A stretch of DNA of 64,000 bases from contig OY727094.1 of NCBI GenBank assembly GCA_963402885.1, positions 7,566,501 to 7,630,500 on the forward strand, written 5' to 3'. How positions within the stretch are numbered: the stretch's first letter is position 1; every line of letters begins with the position of its first letter. A model generated the notes under the pieces. The model did not search any database. It was not told the DNA's origin and saw only the letters and a program-made list of their open reading frames with translations. Source of the DNA: Antedon bifida (Eukaryota; Echinodermata; Crinoidea; Comatulida; Antedonidae). The position numbers and the translations under genes were made by a program. Of this stretch, positions 12,309 to 24,100 are shown in pieces.

Positions 12309-12667
12309 ATTAATGCAATCTAACAACAGGATGCTGAGATAGCCATAGTTTTATCTGTGGCTTCGACACGATTGGTTCCACGCTACGAATACGATAACGA
12401 AAACCGATACGACACTTCTTGCAAACTTGTGTGTATATATATACAACTTTACGCTTCAGCTCACCTTGCTACCCCTCACTGGCATTCATCGCCTGTAATA
12501 CTTTTGGAGCATCAGAGCCACTCCTTGGGCCTAACTCGCTCTCATACCATCGCTGCCGGGCCTCTTCAATCTTGACACTGTAGTTGTCGTTTTGATCAGT
12601 ATTGGAGCTATTTTAACAGAGATTCCGACCCAGGAATTTATTCAGCAAGTCGTGATCCTATTCGGAA

Positions 12668-15600
12668 TTGGACTCGGAATTTCAACCAGAATTTTGTGTC
12701 ACAGAGCGGAGTATGGCGGCGGTAAGGTGTGCCATTATAAACTTTCGTTTTTTAATTGCAATGACTTGTACTGTTATATTTATGATTCATAGTCCTGATA
12801 CATCATTACCTATGAAGTTATATTCATCAATTAGTGGCGACGTGCATAAATATATGTACTATAGGCCTAATTACATCGATCAGTACGGGACACAATCTTT
12901 TGTTTTTCGCGCTATTCACGCTCCATTTACCAACAACAATGGATTGGTAGTCAGGCCACACAAACGGAAATTTTTCAAAGCACCAACACAGTACTATCCA
13001 AACTCAACCGCCAACTTTAAAGTATTGCTCACGTCCGGGGATGTCCATCCTAATCCAGGACCAGTCAACAACTCTGACAAATCCCGTAGTGATCGACCAA
13101 CCAAAAAATCAGTTTCAGTTTTACTCTCCAACTGTCGCAGTATTCGCAATAAGTCGATTGATTTGGATATTTTCTGCGATACTAAATCAGATGGATTAGA
13201 CATTATATGCTTAACGGAAACATGGTTGAACTCCGAGGATGATACGCAAATGTTACATTTTTCTAATAAATTTGACATTTTTCGTCGCGATCGCGAATCT
13301 GTTACCCGTGGCGGAGGTTTACTGATTGGTATAAACAGCACATTGCAATCAAAGGTTATTGCATCTGAACTGAACATTGAAATGTTATGGGTCTCTATCA
13401 CATGTCACAACAAATCGCATCTGTTATGCCTTGTGTACAGACCCCCAGACTCAACTGTTTCTTATTGGGATCAATTTGAACTTGCACTAGCTAGCCAAGA
13501 ACATTCATTCCATAAATATGAATCGGTTGTCGTTTTGGGCGACTTTAATATCAATTGGCCTAATGCACCACATAAATTCATCGACGTGTTAAACATGTAT
13601 GGTTTCGATCAATTAGTAAACCAAAATACTCGACCTTCCACAAACGCTAATGATGGCTCACAGATAGATCTCGTGTTCTCAAATACGGGATCCTCAGTAA
13701 GAAATATAAGCGTCGTTGACAATCCAGTCGAGAGCGACCACCATGCAATTGAATTTGATATCGATTGTCGTCTCAGTTTACCAACTACATCCACAATACG
13801 CTCATTTATTAAGTGGAACAGAGGTGACTTCCATCATCTAAATAATCTCTTGCATTTGGCACCTTGGAGTATGTTCCTTAACGAAAATGACGTAAATGCA
13901 TCATGGAGTGGCTTCATGGACATTATTGATGCCGCAGTTCGCGATAGTTTCCCGAGGGTCAAAAGCAGAGCACGTAAACTGAGCAGTCCATGGATAACTA
14001 AGGATATTAAACGTATGATTCAGAAGAAAAAGAAACTTTTTAAAAAATCTAGACGTTCTGGCATACAAGAACACTGGGATGCTCACAAACAATGGCGAAA
14101 CAAAGTTCACTATGCCATCAGGAAATCATATAAGGATTACGTAAACGATCTATTCAGATCCGCTGACAATAAAAAACGTTTTTTCGCGTTTGTGAAAGAA
14201 AAACGTTCATCTTCTTTACCCAGTAAATTTATTAATCCAACGAATAACTCTCATTACTCCAACATTGAAGACATTGTAAACGGTTTTAATCGTTATTTTA
14301 CTTCTATTTTTAATGATGTTAACGTTCATTTTAATTTTAACGAACCTCCCCCCTGTTCTCTTAAAATCCCTGTACTTGCTGATATTTCATTTAGTCCGAA
14401 TGATATAATTAACACCATTTCTACATTTCGGTCTAATTCCGCTCCTGGACCAGATTTAATATCAGTCAAATTACTCAAGCCGATATCGCACTCTATTGCC
14501 TATCCCCTTTGGTTGCTGTATCGTACTTCCCTTAATACTGGTACTGTGCCCAATGATTGGAAATGTGTAAATACTATTCCAGTTCATAAATCTGGCGATA
14601 AGGCAGCAATAACTAATTATAGACCAGTGGCCCTTTCCTCTTTGGTGTGTAAAATTTTAGAGAAGATTATCGTAAATAATATTAATAACTTTACGTATGA
14701 CAACGGTTTACTTAACCCTAATCAACATGGTTTCGTCAAACATAAATCTTGTGTAACTCAACTCAATAATGTTACCTATCACTGGTCAAAAATTCTTGAC
14801 AAACGTGAGCCAGCAATTATTGATACTCTGTTTTTAGACATGAGCAAAGCATTTGATAAAATGCCTTTCGACATCTTATTAACAAAAATTGCTGTAAATT
14901 TCAATATTCAAGGTAATATCTGGAAATGGATATCTTCATACTTGACTGATAGGAATCAGAAAGTGTGTTTCAGGGGGGCTACTTCTTCCGTACTTCCAGT
15001 CACATCGGGTATACCTCAGGGCAGTTGCCTTGGCCCAATTTTATTCAATATGTTTGTGAACGATGTTAATCATAATGTTTCTTCTGAATGTTTTCTTTTT
15101 GCAGATGATATAATACTTTATAGACACAGACAAAATGCCAACGATATTGTTAATTTGCAAAATGATATAAATATTTTATCTAATTGGGCTGATAAGAATC
15201 AAATGAAATTCAATGTCAACAAAACTAAATTAATGCATATCACCAGAAAGCGTAACTTTGTTAAGCCGTTGTACTTTCTTAATGGTGAGTCAATTGCGGT
15301 GGTGGATAGCCATAAACATTTAGGAGTACATATCGATTCTAAACTGAATTGGAACGTTCATATTGATAATCTGATATCTAAAGCTAATCGAATGTTAGGC
15401 TTTATTTTTTCTGTAGCCGGAAATTGTTCTCCAGACGCGATTTCGTGTCTGTACAAAACTTTGGTGCTACCTATTCTTGAGTATGGTTTGCCGGCGTGGG
15501 GCCCCAGAAATGGAGGACACATAGAACGCCTCGAACAGGTTCAGCGACGGGCCTCTAGACGTATTCTGGGACCCCACTGCGGACCTATATCATACGACGA

Positions 15601-15916
15601 ACGTTTAATAACTTTGGGTTGGTTATCCTTACGTGATAGACGTTTAATGATTTTAATTTCCTTTATATTTCGTTGTTTTTATAATTTAACTTTTTGTAGT
15701 ACTGTAAACAATAATATTCATATCAATCAACGCCATCCTGAATTACTCACATTTGTCCACCCTTTTGCACGTACCGATACTTTAAAATATTCGTCTATCA
15801 ACAATTTTCCTGTTATATGGTCATCACTACCCCCCATAATCAAAGATCAAGCAGTTACTCTTCCTTTGAAAAATTTTCTGTCAAAATTGAAAAAATATTT
15901 GCTTGATAATCGATAA
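12668..15916 (+). CDS. LINE polyprotein: APE-type endonuclease plus reverse transcriptase
   Basis: Open over 1082 codons with no stop or frameshift. Residues 124-132 are GDVHPNPGP, a 2A-like motif with His where Glu is usual. An APE-like endonuclease follows at about 148-370 (SNCRSIRNK, CLTETWL, VVLGDFNINW, LVFSN, ESDHHAIEFDI). The reverse transcriptase is at about 560-900: NSAPGPDLIS, YRPVALSSLVCKILEKII, LFLDMSKAFDKM, SGIPQGSCLGPILF, the catalytic FADD at 811-814, and HLGVHIDSKLNW. The C-terminal region has GLPAWGPRNGG and RRASRRILGP. These enzymes nick target DNA and copy the element RNA in place (target-primed reverse transcription). The uninterrupted frame suggests a young, possibly active copy. 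The first Met is the annotated start; internal Met residues between it and the 2A-like motif are alternatives. Confidence 0.93.
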   Translation: MDSEFQPEFCVTERSMAAVRCAIINFRFLIAMTCTVIFMIHSPDTSLPMKLYSSISGDVHKYMYYRPNYIDQYGTQSFVFRAIHAPFTNNNGLVVRPHKRKFFKAPTQYYPNSTANFKVLLTSGDVHPNPGPVNNSDKSRSDRPTKKSVSVLLSNCRSIRNKSIDLDIFCDTKSDGLDIICLTETWLNSEDDTQMLHFSNKFDIFRRDRESVTRGGGLLIGINSTLQSKVIASELNIEMLWVSITCHNKSHLLCLVYRPPDSTVSYWDQFELALASQEHSFHKYESVVVLGDFNINWPNAPHKFIDVLNMYGFDQLVNQNTRPSTNANDGSQIDLVFSNTGSSVRNISVVDNPVESDHHAIEFDIDCRLSLPTTSTIRSFIKWNRGDFHHLNNLLHLAPWSMFLNENDVNASWSGFMDIIDAAVRDSFPRVKSRARKLSSPWITKDIKRMIQKKKKLFKKSRRSGIQEHWDAHKQWRNKVHYAIRKSYKDYVNDLFRSADNKKRFFAFVKEKRSSSLPSKFINPTNNSHYSNIEDIVNGFNRYFTSIFNDVNVHFNFNEPPPCSLKIPVLADISFSPNDIINTISTFRSNSAPGPDLISVKLLKPISHSIAYPLWLLYRTSLNTGTVPNDWKCVNTIPVHKSGDKAAITNYRPVALSSLVCKILEKIIVNNINNFTYDNGLLNPNQHGFVKHKSCVTQLNNVTYHWSKILDKREPAIIDTLFLDMSKAFDKMPFDILLTKIAVNFNIQGNIWKWISSYLTDRNQKVCFRGATSSVLPVTSGIPQGSCLGPILFNMFVNDVNHNVSSECFLFADDIILYRHRQNANDIVNLQNDINILSNWADKNQMKFNVNKTKLMHITRKRNFVKPLYFLNGESIAVVDSHKHLGVHIDSKLNWNVHIDNLISKANRMLGFIFSVAGNCSPDAISCLYKTLVLPILEYGLPAWGPRNGGHIERLEQVQRRASRRILGPHCGPISYDERLITLGWLSLRDRRLMILISFIFRCFYNLTFCSTVNNNIHINQRHPELLTFVHPFARTDTLKYSSINNFPVIWSSLPPIIKDQAVTLPLKNFLSKLKKYLLDNR
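13034..13063 (+). other. 2A-like translational recoding motif in the LINE ORF
   Basis: Codons for SGDVHPNPGP. Classical 2A peptides end D-V/I-E-x-N-P-G-P; here His replaces the Glu. It lies between an N-terminal segment of about 120 residues with no recognised domain and the endonuclease, where a ribosome skip would release the enzyme portion. Confidence 0.55.
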
Positions 15917-16097
15917 CTTTATTTTAATTGTTTAGGTGTATTTTAAATTGTGTAATATAATCTGTATATTTTTTATTCATTTTTAACTTGTATTAAGTTG
16001 TATGTTACAGGGGTTGCGGACACAAATGTGTTATGGCGCTCTGTTGCTGTCGCAACCCCTGGACCGCTTGTGTCGAATAAATAAATGAAATGAAAAT

Positions 16098-19000
16098 GAA
16101 ATACACGTATTCGTTTTCGTAAGCCAGTAAAAATCTGTTTCGCATCGACGGTGGCGTATACGTCATTGCATTGCGTCTCTAGAACCAAGCATTACGCAAT
16201 TTCCGTCGATACGTTGCGTCTACGTCCGATTGCGTTGCGTCCTGTGGGAACCAAGGTGAACTAACAGTGGCGTTAACAAGGGGAGAGTTGGTTTTTAGTA
16301 CTCCTAAGGTGCCCTCCACTCCAACGCTGGGTAGTTGCATTGTAGCTGCTCATGCTCTGGGCCCCTTACGTTTAACCAGTTAGCGCTGTCTATGTTGTGA
16401 TGTGGAACATACTGGTACAGATAGGTTACTGTCCCTTTGGCAATATATTAGTTATCTATTTTTATATTATTGTTGCTATCATTCATTGTCACGTACACCC
16501 AAACGCTCTATATCGATTAGAGTCAATCATTGTGTAATGCAAATCGTTCATTATGTAAACTGTACACAGTGACTCCCGATAACATGATTTGTTGTTGGTG
16601 ACAGTGACTAGATAACCATACGAACTGAACTCCTACTGCCCTCTCGACGACGACGGCTGGTAACCACTTACTACCCCTTAATACTTAATCAAGCAACTAA
16701 TGTCCACGAACGCAAGGGAAAGTCCTTACCCCACCCCCAAACATTTTGGAGAATTAAATTAAACGTGTATGGCAGTCTGATAGGCCTAAATGCGTTTATC
16801 ATTGTCACATGTGTGCGTAACCATATAAGAATGATTGCTCTTAAAGTCAAAATTATTCAATTTTTACAGTTTTAAAGTACTACTACTCAAGTTACTACTT
16901 TTATTTACAGTCGAACATGCAAAAATAACGAAAATATATAATACTGAAACTGGAATTCAAACACACTTTTTACAGTTGATTTTGCTTTTTATACCCCATA
17001 GGCCTAATGTGATAAATGAATTTAATGAACTCTAAATGTCGTACGTGCACACGGAATTCGTGAGCTCTCCAATGGGCAATTTAATGCAAATTTGTATAAA
17101 AACATACTCCTTAGAAAGAACAGTGCCCACCTCACCCAACTTACAAATTTTGTAAATTATTATGAAAGATATTGAGTTCTAAATATGAATTCATATACAT
17201 GCTTGACGTGCAAAATGTTATGACGTTTGACATTTTGCCAAATGAATTTTAAAAATAGGATTTTTTTCGCTTTCGTCACCAAACTTAACAAGAGCGCATG
17301 TCGCTAATCTGTACCCGATTTTTTTTTTCTCAAACGTCCTTGCGCGCCTAAATAATAACTCATTGGTTACCCCGTCTCTACAAATTTGAATAACGTGGGT
17401 TGCGTACTTTCACCTACACCGCATATTTGAATATATTATTACAGCTCTTCAAAATTAAAGTGATTCCCATGTTTATGTATTATGCATTGGTGATATGAAT
17501 TCGTTTAAAAATTGTGCCTTTTGGATGTTTTGACGTTATCATATATGGCCAGCTGAATTAAACAAGTAGTTTCTCCATATCTTTCGTCAAAGTTATACAC
17601 ATTTAAAAGAGCATTAAGCGGTGGATTGTTCTACATTAACGGTTGTTTCGACATTAGCTGGCGTTTTCTACATTAGCGGTTGTAACACAGCGCGCTTCTA
17701 AACGGTGTCCAGTTTTCTTCCAAATTTGTTCAAACAATTATCTTCTAAAATTGTCATCTATTATATATTGAGTTGTCACGCTATATGTCGATTAGAGTCA
17801 ATCAATGTGATTATTGAGTGAACAATCGTATTTTTATCTGTTAATATCTTTAGTGTGTGTACACAGTGAACTCTTGATAACATAATTTGGTGTGGCGACA
17901 CAGTGAACTCTCGATAGCATAATTTGTTGTGGGTGACGAAACAGCGAGTTAATAACTTAGGCCTACAGGCTTATATAAACTGACCTGATATATATACATA
18001 CTGCCCTCAAATTTGACTACAGCAATGGTTGTACTACAGGAAGAATCTCGACCTCGAAAGTTACTCCCCTTCCTTCAATGACTGATAGGTCAAGCCGCCC
18101 AAGGCCGAGGGAACCTGAAATGTTTGAAAACAATTCAAATTAAGCGTTTATGGCAGTGTTATTATGCATTACCTCACCCCCTCATCCTATGGATTTTATC
18201 ACTGGTTGCGCCCGAACTACTATTAGGTTTGACATAATAATTACAAAACAAATAAATTAATATACAAATAAATAGTAATACTCTGACGTAAGAGTTCAAT
18301 AGTATGACTATTGGATATCAACCCACAATACTGCAATCAAATGACAAGAGTCTATGCATGTGTGCAGTAAGAATATAAAGAAACGTATCCCAATTACGTG
18401 TATATAATATTGTTTGTTAATTTCATTAAGACAAAACACAGCCATTGGGTCCTAGGCATATATTTTACAAATCTATAAATAAGCAAATTCATAGACAATC
18501 ACTGGACTTTGTTACGTAGGTTGTTTATCGCTACGCTAAGTATTTGTCAATATTGTGTAGCATACCGGTACGCAAACAAATGTTAAAATGCGATCACTGA
18601 TAATTTGCGATTTCAAACATAACTTCTGCTTACAAATGTTTGGTTGCTCTCTATCTCTTAAACATAATCAACAAGTCCGACATGGTTTTTCATCAAGTTT
18701 ACTAGGTATGTATAATTTATAATACGTTAAGTGTATGAAATCAATAATCTTATTCTGTTACATAAGCTCGGGTCGAATGTAAATATGAAAACCATACTCA
18801 TTTTTACCCGCTAAAATGTTCATATCTGGTTTTACCACCAAAGTTCATTGGTAATTATCTCAACGACGATAACGAAACGATGGCTACTAACTCTCCTCTC
18901 CTTCAATCAATAACGGATAGCTGAAGCCACTAATATCTAGGGAAACAGGGAAGGGGTTTTAATACCTAATTTTTTTAATTACGCTAATTGCATGATAATG

Positions 19001-19960
19001 ATTTATTGTGATTACAATTACTAAATGATCTGTATAAATGCATTGATACTTCAAATGAATTCAATTCAAGTCGGCCCTGAACTATCTCGACTTGGCCTCG
19101 CGTCGACTTGGCCACGCGTAAATTCAGCCCTAAACAACTCGGCCCCATGTCAATTCGGCCCAAGTTAGCTCATCCCTGCGTCAACTCGGCCACAAACTAA
19201 TCGATCAACTCGACCCTAACATGATATGAAACTCTAATCAGGTCTATTAATATCAATGTAAAAAAAATTGTGTACTGCGATGACTAAAAGTGAACTTTGG
19301 AAATCCTGGAAAAAAATGTTTATAAAAGTTGTGCAAAAATTAGATGCATTACTAAAACCAAAAGACGTGTAATCTTTTACTTTAGCACAGTAGTTAATTT
19401 TCCCGATTTGGTATATTTTCATGACTGGCGTAGATTACCAAAGCAACTTGTAGATTGTCTTGGATCAGGCTGCTTCATAAAATAGATTCTGAATTTGACG
19501 ACGCAATGACGATGATGACGCAATGATGATGAATTATTTTGTACCAAATGCAATTTTTTTTAAAATAATAATTTCGACAATTGCTCTTAATCGAATGTAT
19601 AGCAGCATGGTATAATACAAAAACGTAATGTTGTATTCGTAAAATCTGCAATTTTCTTAGCGAATACAATCCTCTACTTTGTTATAATAACGTATTAACA
19701 CAAGTTTAAAAGTGCTGGTATACTGAATGGTCTATCCAGTACGAAAGCCCGAAAGCCTAAAATAAGTACAGTTACTGTAATTCGTTTGTACAAATTACTA
19801 ATTTGGAATAGGCTAGGCCACTTATTATTTTCTTAGATTGGTAAACGGACGCTTTGTATTTTTTTAATCAGAAAAGTATTGGGATATTGGGGAGCAGATC
19901 GAGGGAACCACCATAAACTCCCAAGAGCCCCACCCACACTCACCTAAACGTGACCCTTAT
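16098..19960. repeat. Tandem duplication, unit A (about 3.9 kb)
   Basis: Direct repeat of about 20142-24100. It starts with acacgtattcgttttcgtaagccag and ends near the ttggtaaacggacgctt / agagcccacccacactcac stretch. High similarity runs through the whole unit. It contains a 2-copy version of the 37-bp minisatellite (17860-17935) and a degenerate repeat of tcgacttggcc / caactcggcc motifs (19070-19215). I find no conserved coding region; the short ORFs are not shared in frame between the two units. Confidence 0.9.
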
Positions 19961-20141
19961 AATCAAAAAGGTAAAGAAAAAACATAATAGCACAAATAAT
20001 GTTGTTTGTACAATTATTGTTATACCAAACCAAGGGTATAAAAAAGGTAGACGTGCACATATTTTTCGCAATAGTTTGTATCTAGATGATATTAAGAGAG
20101 GACGTTTCGCAACGCTACGATACGAAAACGGATACGTCACG
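19961..20141. other. Junction between tandem duplication units
   Basis: A spacer with AT-rich sequence followed by the left arm of the palindromic MITE-like repeat (tacgaaaacggatacgt at about 20120). No gene. Confidence 0.5.
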
Positions 20142-20396
20142 TACACGTATTCGTTTTCGTAAGCCAGTAAAAATCTGTTTCGCATCAACGTTGGCGTATA
20201 GGCTACGTCATTGCATTGCGTCTCTCTAGTGAGAACTAAGCATTACACACTTTCTACGTCTTTCTTTGCATCCTATGGTGGTGTGTACTAACAGTGGCGT
20301 TAAGGTTGTATGTTGTTTAGACTCATAAGGTGCTTTACAACACTGAGTAGTTGCATTGGTGCTGTTCATGCTCTGGGCCCCTTACATTTAACCAGT

Positions 20397-20638
20397 TCAA
20401 GTTCAAAAAAACATTTATTTGTTCAACAATGGCATATTATTTTACAGTGTAATATATAGGTGTGTACATTATTTAAATGAAACATGATAATAAGCCATCA
20501 TTTGGGGTCTTCTCTAGAAGAAATCAAGTTTCTTGTCTCGAGAAAGACCCCAGAAACAATACACATACATATAAACTAATAAAATTTGCTACTTAAAATA
20601 ATAAATAAAACAAAAACGATGAAATAAAAATAGAAAGA
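20397..20638 (-). mobile_element. LINE 3' end inserted in unit B only
   Basis: Absent at the matching point of unit A (accagttagcgctgtctatg). On the minus strand it has an A/T-rich body, a long imperfect hairpin (20503-20551, GGGGTC ... GACCCC) and ends GAACAAATAAATG then TTTTTTTGAACTTGAACT, a short TTGAA repeat typical of CR1-like LINE ends. AGTT may be a short target duplication. It dates the duplication as older than this insertion. Confidence 0.75.
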
Positions 20639-21738
20639 GTTGTCTATGTTGTGATGTGGAACATACTGGTACAGATAGGTTACTGTACCTTTGGCAATAT
20701 ATTATTTATCTATAATTATATTATGGTTGCTATCATTTATTGTCACGTACACCCAAACGCTATATGTCGATTAGAGTCGTTCATTATGTAAACTGTACAT
20801 AGTGACTGATCCCGATAACATGATTTGTTGTTGGTGACAGTTACTACCTTTATTCACAGTCGAACATGCAAAAATATAGAAAATATAAATACTGAAACTG
20901 GAATTCAAACACACTTTTTACAGTTGATTTTTGTTTTTATACCCCATAGGCCTAATGTGATAAATGAATTTAATGAACTCTAAATGTCGACACGGACGTG
21001 CACATGGAATTCGTGCGCTCCAATTGGCAATTTAATGCAAATTTGTATAAAAACATACTCCTCACAAAGAACAGTGCCCACCTCACCCAACTTCCAAATT
21101 TTGTAAATTATTATGGAAGATATTGAGTTCTAAATATGAATTCATGTACATGTTTGACGTGCAAAATGTTATGATGTTTGACATTTTGCCACCTGAATTT
21201 TAAAAATAGGATTTTTTCACTTCTGTCATATAAACAATCATACTTAACAAGAGCGCATCTCGCTTATCTGTGCCCAATTTTTTCTAAAACGTCCTTGCCT
21301 AAATAATAACTCATTGGTTATCAACAATTTGAATAACGTGGGTCTCGTACTTTCACCTACACCGCATATTAATATATTACAGCTCTTAAAAATCAAAGTG
21401 ATTCCCATGTTTATAACTTATTGCATTATGCATTGGTGATATGAATTCGTTTAAAAATTGTGCCTTTCGGATGTTTTGACGTTATCATAATGGCAGGCCA
21501 GCTGATATTAAACAAGTAGTTTCTCCATATCTTTCGTCAAAGTTATACACATTTAAAAGAGCATACAGCGCGCTTCTACGGTGTCCAGTTTTCTTACAAA
21601 ATTTGTTCAGACAATTATCTTCTGAAATTGTGATCTATTGTAATATTTAGTTGTCACGCTATATGTCGATTAGAGTCAATCAATGTGTTTATTGAGTGAA
21701 CAATCGTATTGTTATCTGTTAATATCTTTGTTGTGAGT

Positions 21739-22020
21739 ACACAGTGAACTCGTGATAACATAATTTAGTGTGGCGACACAGTGAACTCGTGATAACATAA
21801 TTTGGTGTGGCGACACAGTGAACTCGTGATAACATAATTTGGTGTGGCGACACAGTGAACTCGTGATAACATAATTTGGTGTGGCGACACAGTGAACTCG
21901 TGATAACATAATTTGGTGTGGCGACACAGTGAACTCTTGGTAACATAATTTGGTGTGGCGACACAGTGAACTCGTGATAACATAATTTGGTGCAGAGACC
22001 CAGTGAACTCTTAATAGCAT
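21739..22020. repeat. 37-bp minisatellite, about 8 copies
   Basis: Unit starts acacagtgaactcgtgataa and continues cataatttggtgtggcg; copy starts are at 21739, 21776, 21813, 21850, 21887, 21924, 21961 and 21998, exactly 37 bp apart. Inner copies are nearly identical while the last is divergent. The homologous place in unit A (17860-17935) has two copies. The ORFs through it are artefacts of the repeat. Confidence 0.95.
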
Positions 22021-23213
22021 AATTTGTTGTGGGTGACGAAACAGCGAGTTAATAACTTAGGCCTACAGGTTTATATAAACTGACCTGATATATATACATA
22101 CTGCCCTCAAATTTGACTACAGCAATGGTTGTACTACAGGAAGAATCTCGACCTCGAAAGTTACTCCCCTTCCTTCAATGACTGATAGGTCAAGCCGCCC
22201 AAGGCCCTAAGGGAACCTGAAATGTTTGAAAACAATTCAAATCAAGCGTTTATGGCAGTGTTATTATGCATTACCCCACCCCCTCATCCTATGGATTTTA
22301 TCACTGGTTGCGCCCGAACTACTATTAGGTTTGACATAATAATTACAAAAAATTAATATACAAATAAATAGTAATACTCTGACGTAAGAGTTCAATACTG
22401 ACAATAGTATGACTATTGGATATCAACCCACAATACTGCAATCAAATGACAAGAGTCTATGCATGTGTGCAGTAAGAATATAAAGAAACGTATCCCAATT
22501 ACGTGTATATAATATTGTTTGTTAATTTCAATAAGACAAAACACAGCCATTGGGTCCTAGGCATATATTTTACAAATCTATAAATAAGCAAATTCATAGA
22601 CAATCACTGGACTTTGCCACGTAGGTTGTTTATCGATACGCTAAGTATTTGTCAATATTGTGTAGCATACCGGTACGCAAACAAATGTTAAAATGCGATC
22701 ACTGATAATTTGCGATTTCAAACATAACTTCTGCTTACAAATGTTTGGTTGCTCTCTATCTCTTAAACATAATCAACAAGTCCGACATGGTTTTTCATCA
22801 AGTTTACTAGGTATGTATAATTTATAATACGTTATGTTTATGAAATCAATAATCTTATTCTGTTACATAAGCTCGGGTCGAATGTAAATATGAAAACATA
22901 CTCATTTTTACCCGCTAAAATGTTCATATCTGGTTTTACCACCAACGTTTATTGGTAATTATCTCAACGACGATAACGAAACGATGGCTACTAACTCTCC
23001 TCTCCTTCAATCAATAACGGATAGCTTATACTAATGTCTAGGGAAACAGGGAAGGGGTTTTTTTTGTGTGGGGGGGGGGGGGGAATTTCGTTTTTTTAAT
23101 TTAATACCTAATTTTTTTAATTACGCTAATTGCATGATAATGATTTATTGTGATTACAATTACTAAATGATCTGTATAAATGCATTAATACTTCAAATGA
23201 ATTCAATTCAAGT

Positions 23214-23365
23214 CGGCCCTGAATTATCTCGACTTGGCCTCGCGTCGACTTGGCCACGCGTAAATTCAGCCCTAAACAACTCGGCCCCATGTCAATTCGG
23301 CCCAAGTTAGCTCATCCCTGCGTCAACTCGGCCACAAACTAATCGATCAACTCGGCTCTAACATG
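23214..23365. repeat. Degenerate tcggcc-motif tandem repeat (also at 19070-19215)
   Basis: Roughly 20-25 bp units built around tcgacttggcc, caactcggcc and aattcggccc, with surrounding sequence such as ctgaattatc and acgcgtaaattcagcc. It is present in both duplication units, so it is older than the duplication. Confidence 0.6.
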
Positions 23366-24100
23366 GTATGAAACTCAAATCAGGTCTATTAATATCAATG
23401 TAAAAAATTATTGTGTACTGCGATGACTAAAAGTGAACTTTGGAAATCCTGGAAAAAAATGTTTATAAATGTAAAGTTGTGCAAAAATTAGATGCATTAC
23501 TAAAACCAAAAGACGTGTAATCTTTTACTTTAGCACAGTAGTTAATTTTCCCGATTTGGTATATTTTCATGACTGGCGTAGATTACCAAAGCAACTTGTA
23601 GATTGTCTTGGATCAGGCTGCTTCATAAAATAGATTCTGAATTTGACGACGCAATGACGATGATGACGCAATGATGATGAATTATTTTGTACCAAATTCA
23701 TTTTTTTTTAAAATAATAATTTCGACAATTGCTCTTAATCGAATGTATAGCAGCATGGTATAATACAAAAACGTAATGTTGTATTCGTAAAATCTGCAAT
23801 TTTCTTAGCTATATACAATCCTCTGCTTTGTTATAATAACGTATTAACAAAAGTTTAAAAGTGCTGGTATACTGAATGGTCTATCCAGTACGAAAGCCTA
23901 AAATAAGTACACTTACTGTAATTCGTTTGTACTAATTATTAAGTTAGGCCACTTATTATTTTGTTAGATTGGTAAACGGACGCTTTTTTTTTTTTCAAAA
24001 ACAGAACATTGTTGGGATGTTGGGGAGTAGATAGAGAGAACCGCCATGGACACCTAAGAGCCTAACCCACTCTCACTCAAACGCGGACCCCCGTCCTCAT

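Larger units (their letters stand above)
12412..16097 (+). mobile_element. Non-LTR retrotransposon (CR1/jockey-type LINE) with intact ORF
   Basis: The limits come from comparison with the LINE-free paralogous site near 20142: flanking sequence resumes with acacgtattcgttttcg at about 16098. The element has a short leader, one long ORF (12668-15916) and a 3' region with a 10-bp stem hairpin (arms 16009-16018 and 16051-16060, aggggttgcg/cgcaacccct). It ends in an imperfect (ATGAA)n tail, aaatgaaatgaaaatgaaat. There is no separate ORF1, so it may be 5'-truncated or a one-ORF form. The 5' boundary is less certain than the 3' one. Confidence 0.8.
12371..16256. mobile_element. Palindromic MITE-like element split by the LINE
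   Basis: The left outer part reads ttggttcca-cgctacg and the right end reads tcctgtgggaaccaa, which look like degenerate terminal inverted repeats. The inner arms also pair: gaatacgataacgaaaac... against acgtattcgttttcgta. Without the LINE the element would be about 200 bp. An uninterrupted though diverged version lies near 20105-20290, where TACGAAAACGGATACGT and ACGTATTCGTTTTCGTA sit 7 bp apart. Confidence 0.5.
20142..24100. repeat. Tandem duplication, unit B (about 4 kb)
   Basis: Paralogous to 16098-19960 in direct orientation. Differences from unit A: an insertion of about 240 bp at 20397-20638 (LINE tail), several short deletions around 20755-21000 and 21560, an expanded 37-bp minisatellite (21739-22020), and a run of about 14 G at 23067-23083 with extra T-rich sequence. 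No gene recognised. Confidence 0.9.

Noticed and set aside
12994..13401. Minus-strand ORF of 135 residues, and other antisense ORFs at 13609 and 13901
   Set aside because: Shadows of the LINE ORF with no recognisable domain.
21712..22020. Three overlapping repeat-encoded proteins on the minus strand
   Set aside because: They are translations of the 37-bp minisatellite, which is not a multiple of 3, so all frames stay open by chance.
21739..22020. CRISPR-like array
   Set aside because: Units are contiguous without unique spacers, and the genome is animal; it is a minisatellite. The same holds for 48605-48885 and 56700-57110.
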